DNA from: Blasia pusilla
Taxonomy: Eukaryota > Marchantiophyta > Marchantiopsida > Blasiales
DNA: 64,000 nt
Reading direction: 5' to 3'
Assembly: GCA_050084515.1 (NCBI GenBank)
Contig: CM114271.1
Span: forward strand, 54,250,001-54,314,000
Shown here: positions 60,675-64,000 of the stretch, piece by piece
Numbering within the stretch: the first letter of the stretch is position 1
Layout of the letters: every line of letters begins with the position of its first letter
The notes under the pieces: generated by a model
What the model saw: only the letters and a program-made list of their open reading frames with translations
Databases searched by the model: none
What the model was told of the DNA's origin: nothing
Program-made: the position numbers and the translations under genes

Positions 60675-61035
60675 GGAAAGGATTAATGATGCATAGCACA
60701 AATTCGAAAAATTTTCTTAATGTCCGCATCATATGAAACATTTTTTTTTGTCCAATTGTCACGTGTCAAATAGATAAGTGTTTGCAAATCAAGAGGCACT
60801 CTCCCATAATAATATAGATAAAGTGTCCATACGCGTGCGATGCACATAAAATAGAAAAGTGTTTGAAGAGTTAGTGTATAGTTCGTGAAGGGAAGAGATT
60901 AATGATATTTCATATAAATTCAAATTTTTTCTTGTTGCCCACAGCATTGGAAACATTTTCTTGCTGTCCAATTGCCACTTGTTAAGCATAGAGATGTTTG
61001 CAAATCAAGAAGGCACTCTCCCATAATAATATAGA
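60675..61035 (-). mobile_element. Two head-to-tail non-autonomous Helitron-like elements, copies 3 and 4
   Basis: On the minus strand, copy 4 starts at about 61035 with TCTATATTATTATGGGAGAG, contains GCAAACATCTCTATGC, then CACTTTTCTATTTTATGTGC, and ends near 60825 with GTGCATCGCACGCGTATGGA. Copy 3 starts almost at once at about 60822 with TCTATATTATTATGGGAGTG and runs to about 60675. It shares GACACGTGACAATTGGAC with copy 1. The end-to-start junction without intervening DNA is a recognised Helitron tandem pattern. No coding capacity. Confidence 0.6.
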
Positions 61036-61345
61036 TTCTTATGGCATAGTATCTTATTTATTTGCAAACAACTCTTTATCCTCTTATAAGCGTGGCAATT
61101 GGGCAGCAGGAAAATGTTTCACATGTTGTACACGTGGCTATGGGTAGCAAGAAAAAAATTGGAATTTGTGTAAACCCTCATTAGTCCCTTCCCTTCACGG
61201 CTTCAAAAGCTCTTCAAACACTTTTTTTTTTCGTGCATCGCACAGGCATTTAGGGGGCACTAGAGTATGAAGAGGGGTCCTTCATTTTGCAAACTCCTCT
61301 TTGTATTTTTATATATTATTATTGGAGAGCATCCCTTCATTTTGC
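61036..61345 (+). mobile_element. Helitron-like copy in opposite orientation plus a partial end
   Basis: On the plus strand the family interior (CGTGGCAATTGGGCAGCAGG, then CCTTCCCTTCACGGCTTC, then CTCTTCAAACAC) leads to a 3' end GTGCATCGCACAGGCATTTA followed by GGGGGCACTAG near 61258. After it lie two short worn 5'-end-like pieces (TTCATTTTGC, CAACTCCTCTTTG words) at 61278-61345. It faces the pair at 60.7-61.0 kb, giving a local inverted arrangement. Confidence 0.5.
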
Positions 61346-61509
61346 GAACTCCTCTTTGTAATTTTTTATTAATGAGATAGTTCAGAATTGATTTAAAATG
61401 ACTTTTGAATATTAGAAAAAGTAGGAGAAATTATGGGAGGTAATATAAACCCATTAATTGCACGGGCACTTACTGCTTCACTTTTAACCCTCCCAAACGA
61501 CGAGAAGGC

Positions 61510-62246
61510 TATCGTGCGCATACACATCGCTACACAACATACATCGCTCTCACCGAACACACCCACAAACACGCACGATCCCATGCTAACTCATGGCATC
61601 CAAACAACGAGACAAGGAGTACTACAATATCTCCAATTAAGTAAGATCCAATCTCTCTCTACACCATCTCACACCATAGCTCTCAAAGATGTGCACTCTC
61701 TCTCATGTCAAACCAAACCCACTCTCCTAATCAGAGGCTTGGATTACACTCACAAGGCAAGGGACCATAACTCCGCCGCCTCATGCCAAAAGGTTCAACA
61801 AAGAGAGAATGAGCTCTCAAGCTCTCTCCATGGTAACCTATTCTCCCAAGTCACATCCTTGGCTCTTGACCTCATGTAGGAGGTCAAGGGCCACTTACCA
61901 AAAATATAAAGTCGATCATATACTCAAAATGGTACTTACCTAAAATAGTAAGTTGTTCAATATGGCTCCAAATGAGCCGAAACGAAAGGGAAACCTGCTC
62001 TCTCAGGTTTCCCAAGCCTCAACAGGTCATCCTCGACCTACTGAGCCTGTCCTCCACTACTCACGAAAGCGCTCTACTAGATCTCACCGATCTATCCTAA
62101 AAGACGTGACAGTTATCGTGCGCATACACATCGCTATACAACATACATCGTTGTCATCAAACATACACACATACAAACACGCACGATCCCATGCTAACTC
62201 ATGGCATCCAAACAACGAGATAATAAGTACTACAATATCTCCAATC
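61510..62246 (-). repeat. A-LTR-A terminal block of the inverted gypsy copy
   Basis: On the minus strand: repeat A (62246 to about 62116, ending GTATGCGCACGATAAC), LTR starting TGTCACGTCTTTTAGGATAG at 62111 and ending GGATCTTACTT at about 61638, then a second repeat A ending GTATGCGCACGATAGC at about 61508. The layout is the same as at 41700-42475. Confidence 0.82.
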
Positions 62247-62434
62247 GCCCCCCTAGCTGATGGTGAGGTCCCTCTAACTCTAGATAGCCATCTATCCCTA
62301 CCTACCATGACATACATCTCTAGGACTCTAAGAGCAGAAAGGTCGGGTGCTCATGTGGCCCCATCGTTAGTCGCCTTTCTATCATCCATGTCACAAAAAA
62401 ATTTGGAATCGAAACCTACCTAGTATCTCCTCTA

Positions 62435-62590
62435 TATACATCTGGGACACATCCATCGTCCCCGAGGAACCCTAGTGAATGGTGGTGTCATACATGCCAT
62501 ATGCCAACCTCTCAAACATCCATCATAGACTAGCATCGTGGCCGCACCAATAGAAAAACCATACAACATACAACGCAAGCATGCAGGAAC
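62435..62590 (-). pseudogene. PHD finger of the inverted gypsy copy
   Basis: The minus-strand reading gives LRCMLYGFSIGAATMLVYDG, then CLRGWHMACMTPPF and GRWMCPRC. The second zinc Cys is changed here (MLYG for MLCG), and the third is Tyr as in the other copy. The remaining ligands (GWH, MAC, CPRC) are present. Confidence 0.75.
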
Positions 62591-62610
62591 TACTGCTGAG
62601 CTCGGATATA

Positions 62611-63500
62611 CTATACCATGTTAGGAAGGTGACATGACGCACAATTACGCACATGGTCCTTCCATACCATACCATTGTGTCCCTCCAACAAGAGAACACC
62701 GGATGACAAAATGTCACGCACTCTTAGGATAGTGAGTCTTGCCGTCACATCCAACGTCGTTGGTGCCGTCTGCTGCAAGTAGATATAATCTCCTTGATGA
62801 AACCTCCGGATAGTTGGTCGATAACCACCACCCCGAATAGTCGCATACCTCAACGTATCCCGATGTTGCGCAATCGCCAAGTTCTCGAACGCCATGGGCA
62901 TCTTTCTCCGAAACAACTCAGCCCTCTAAGAACATGCTCGCATCCATACATCTAGGTCATCAAGGTCCAGCACCTCACCAGCATCTCGACGAATGGCCAC
63001 AGGTAAATTTGGCTCTCGGCCATAAAATACCAAGTACGGTGAAAAAGACGCTAAGGATGTCTGCCTGCTGAATCTGTATCCCATCGCCAACCATGGCAAC
63101 TGGAGGTCCTAATCTCCTAGGTGACCTCTCTACAAGCCTTACTTGCATAAATCCCTGTTCACCGTCTGCACAACTCTCTTTGCTAATCCATCCGCCTCGG
63201 GATGATCTCGCAAAGTCGTGCGGTGGTCGATCAACGCCTGATCACAAAAGGCCTGGAACTCACCGTGAAATTGGGTACCCTGGTCTGTCAACATCTCAGC
63301 CCGTGCGCCATAATAACTCAGCACTCTATCAAGGAAGGCATAAGCTACTCCCTTACTTGCTTTGTCAGGAAATGCAACCAACTCGATTCACTTCAAGAAG
63401 TGCTCGACCATCACCAACACGTAACGACTGTGACGCTCCGTCAAAGGCAAATGTCCTGCAAAATCCAAAATCCATCTATATCCTAAGTCCATGATCAGTA
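62611..63500 (-). pseudogene. Integrase core and C-terminal region of the inverted gypsy copy
   Basis: On the minus strand the core reads VAYAFLDRVLSYYG, then MLTDQGTQFHGEFQAF with the second catalytic Asp, then DHRTTLRDHPEADGLAKR with the catalytic Glu. The C-terminal part reads KMPMAFENLAIAQHRDTLRY, GGGYRPTIRRFHQGDYIYLQ. A TGA (63390-63388) replaces TGG in the core (K*IELV where the other copy has KWIELV). The DD-E residues are better preserved here than in the first copy. Confidence 0.85.
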
Positions 63501-63573
63501 ATGGATGCAACTGTGGAGTCGAAGCATTGAACGATGCTCGGATCCGATCACACACCATGCACCTGGCAACAAA

Positions 63574-64000
63574 CTACTGAACGTCAATCTGCATGTCTCG
63601 CCACCAATACTGAATCTGGAGCAAGTTGTATGTCCGCTTCATCCCAAAGTGACCCAACTCCTCATGGGCATGCTGTACTAGTCGTGCTCTCTGCAAAGGA
63701 TGCGGCACTACTCGTACTCTACCATCCTCCCAAACCCTCAAAACATGTGTCCCCTCCCAACGGAATTGTCTGGCTCGCTGTAGGATCCGATCCCGCTCTC
63801 TAGCACCAACGGTGCTCGCAACGCTACCAGTACAAAGGTACTCCAAGACTACTCTATCATCATGAATATCTCGGCCACCTGTGGTCTCCTCACTGGCCTC
63901 GGGATCCAAGGACTCTCCAGTAGACCTCGCCATCAAAGTCTTCACACTCTGGCTCTCCATAGCCAACATGCCTAAATAGGCTGACACGTGCCATCGTGGC
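63574..64000 (-). pseudogene. RNase H-integrase linker and zinc-binding domain of the inverted gypsy copy
   Basis: The minus-strand reading has MLAMESQSVKTLMARSTGES, VHDDRVVLEYL-like linker sequence, RARQFRWEGTHVLRVW, then HAHEELGHFGMKRTYNLLQI with the zinc-binding histidines. A TAG at about 63577 replaces the CAG present in the other copy (VQ*FVA against VQQFVA). The element continues past the window edge. Confidence 0.82.

Larger units (their letters stand above)
61510..64000 (-). mobile_element. Second gypsy copy of the same family, inverted, 3' part only
   Basis: The minus strand carries the integrase end, PHD finger, and the A-LTR-A terminal arrangement of the family seen at 32.4-42.5 kb. 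In + coordinates: repeat A at 62116-62246 and 61510-61637, LTR at 61638-62111 (with one internal deletion), PHD finger near 62440-62580, integrase core and C-terminus at 62611-63500, zinc-binding part at 63574-63760. The element runs off the right end of the window, so whether it carries the methyltransferase is unknown. It preserves some sense codons that are stops in the other copy, and vice versa. Confidence 0.88.

Overview
The window looks like nuclear DNA of a land plant, most likely a non-seed plant (bryophyte, lycophyte or similar); I cannot name the species. The evidence is a split gene for a plastid terminal oxidase with a leader like a transit peptide, a decayed 18S rRNA fragment of land-plant type, a plant-style secreted B-lectin protein, an intronless F-box gene, and a large AT-rich load of decayed plant-type transposons (Ty3/gypsy, LINE-like, CACTA, Helitron and probably Ty1/copia). 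There are no operons, phage genes or CRISPR arrays, and I recognised no tRNA.

Only three host genes can be supported. (1) A secreted GNA/B-lectin domain protein on the minus strand at 5534-6538. (2) An F-box protein on the plus strand at 25550-26662, with a tandem-repeated, GA-rich upstream region. (3) A PTOX (IMMUTANS-like plastoquinol oxidase) gene on the minus strand at 52649-59262. I resolved the PTOX gene into 12 exons whose phases all agree, giving 472 codons and keeping all six di-iron ligands.

Layout: 0-4.6 kb is AT-rich with a minus-strand LINE-like RT remnant. 4.6-7.3 kb is a GC-richer island around the lectin gene. 7.3-24.5 kb is non-coding, with small Helitron-like elements, hairpins, a probable copia LTR end and a second LINE fragment at 22.5-23.1 kb. 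24.5-28.2 kb is the F-box locus. 28.2-32.4 kb carries a 154-bp (AG)n tract and a decayed 3' half of 18S rDNA with the start of ITS1. 32.4-42.5 kb is a long, decayed Ty3/gypsy element. 42.5-44.8 kb is a CACTA (TNP2/DUF4218) transposase remnant and 45.1-46.6 kb a PIF1/Helitron-type helicase remnant. 46.6-51 kb is AT-rich, 52.6-59.3 kb is PTOX, 60.7-61.3 kb is a Helitron cluster, and 61.5-64.0 kb is the 3' end of a second, inverted copy of the same gypsy family, running off the window.

The most interesting system is the gypsy element. Between its aspartic protease and reverse transcriptase it carries a C5-cytosine DNA methyltransferase domain with motifs I, IV, VI, VIII, IX and X in canonical order. 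At its C-terminus, behind the integrase, it carries a PHD finger where chromoviruses have a chromodomain. It therefore looks like a retroelement equipped to write and read chromatin marks. Both copies in the window are dead. Where the two copies can be compared, each premature stop is a C:G to T:A transition, which suggests decay by deamination of methylated cytosine.
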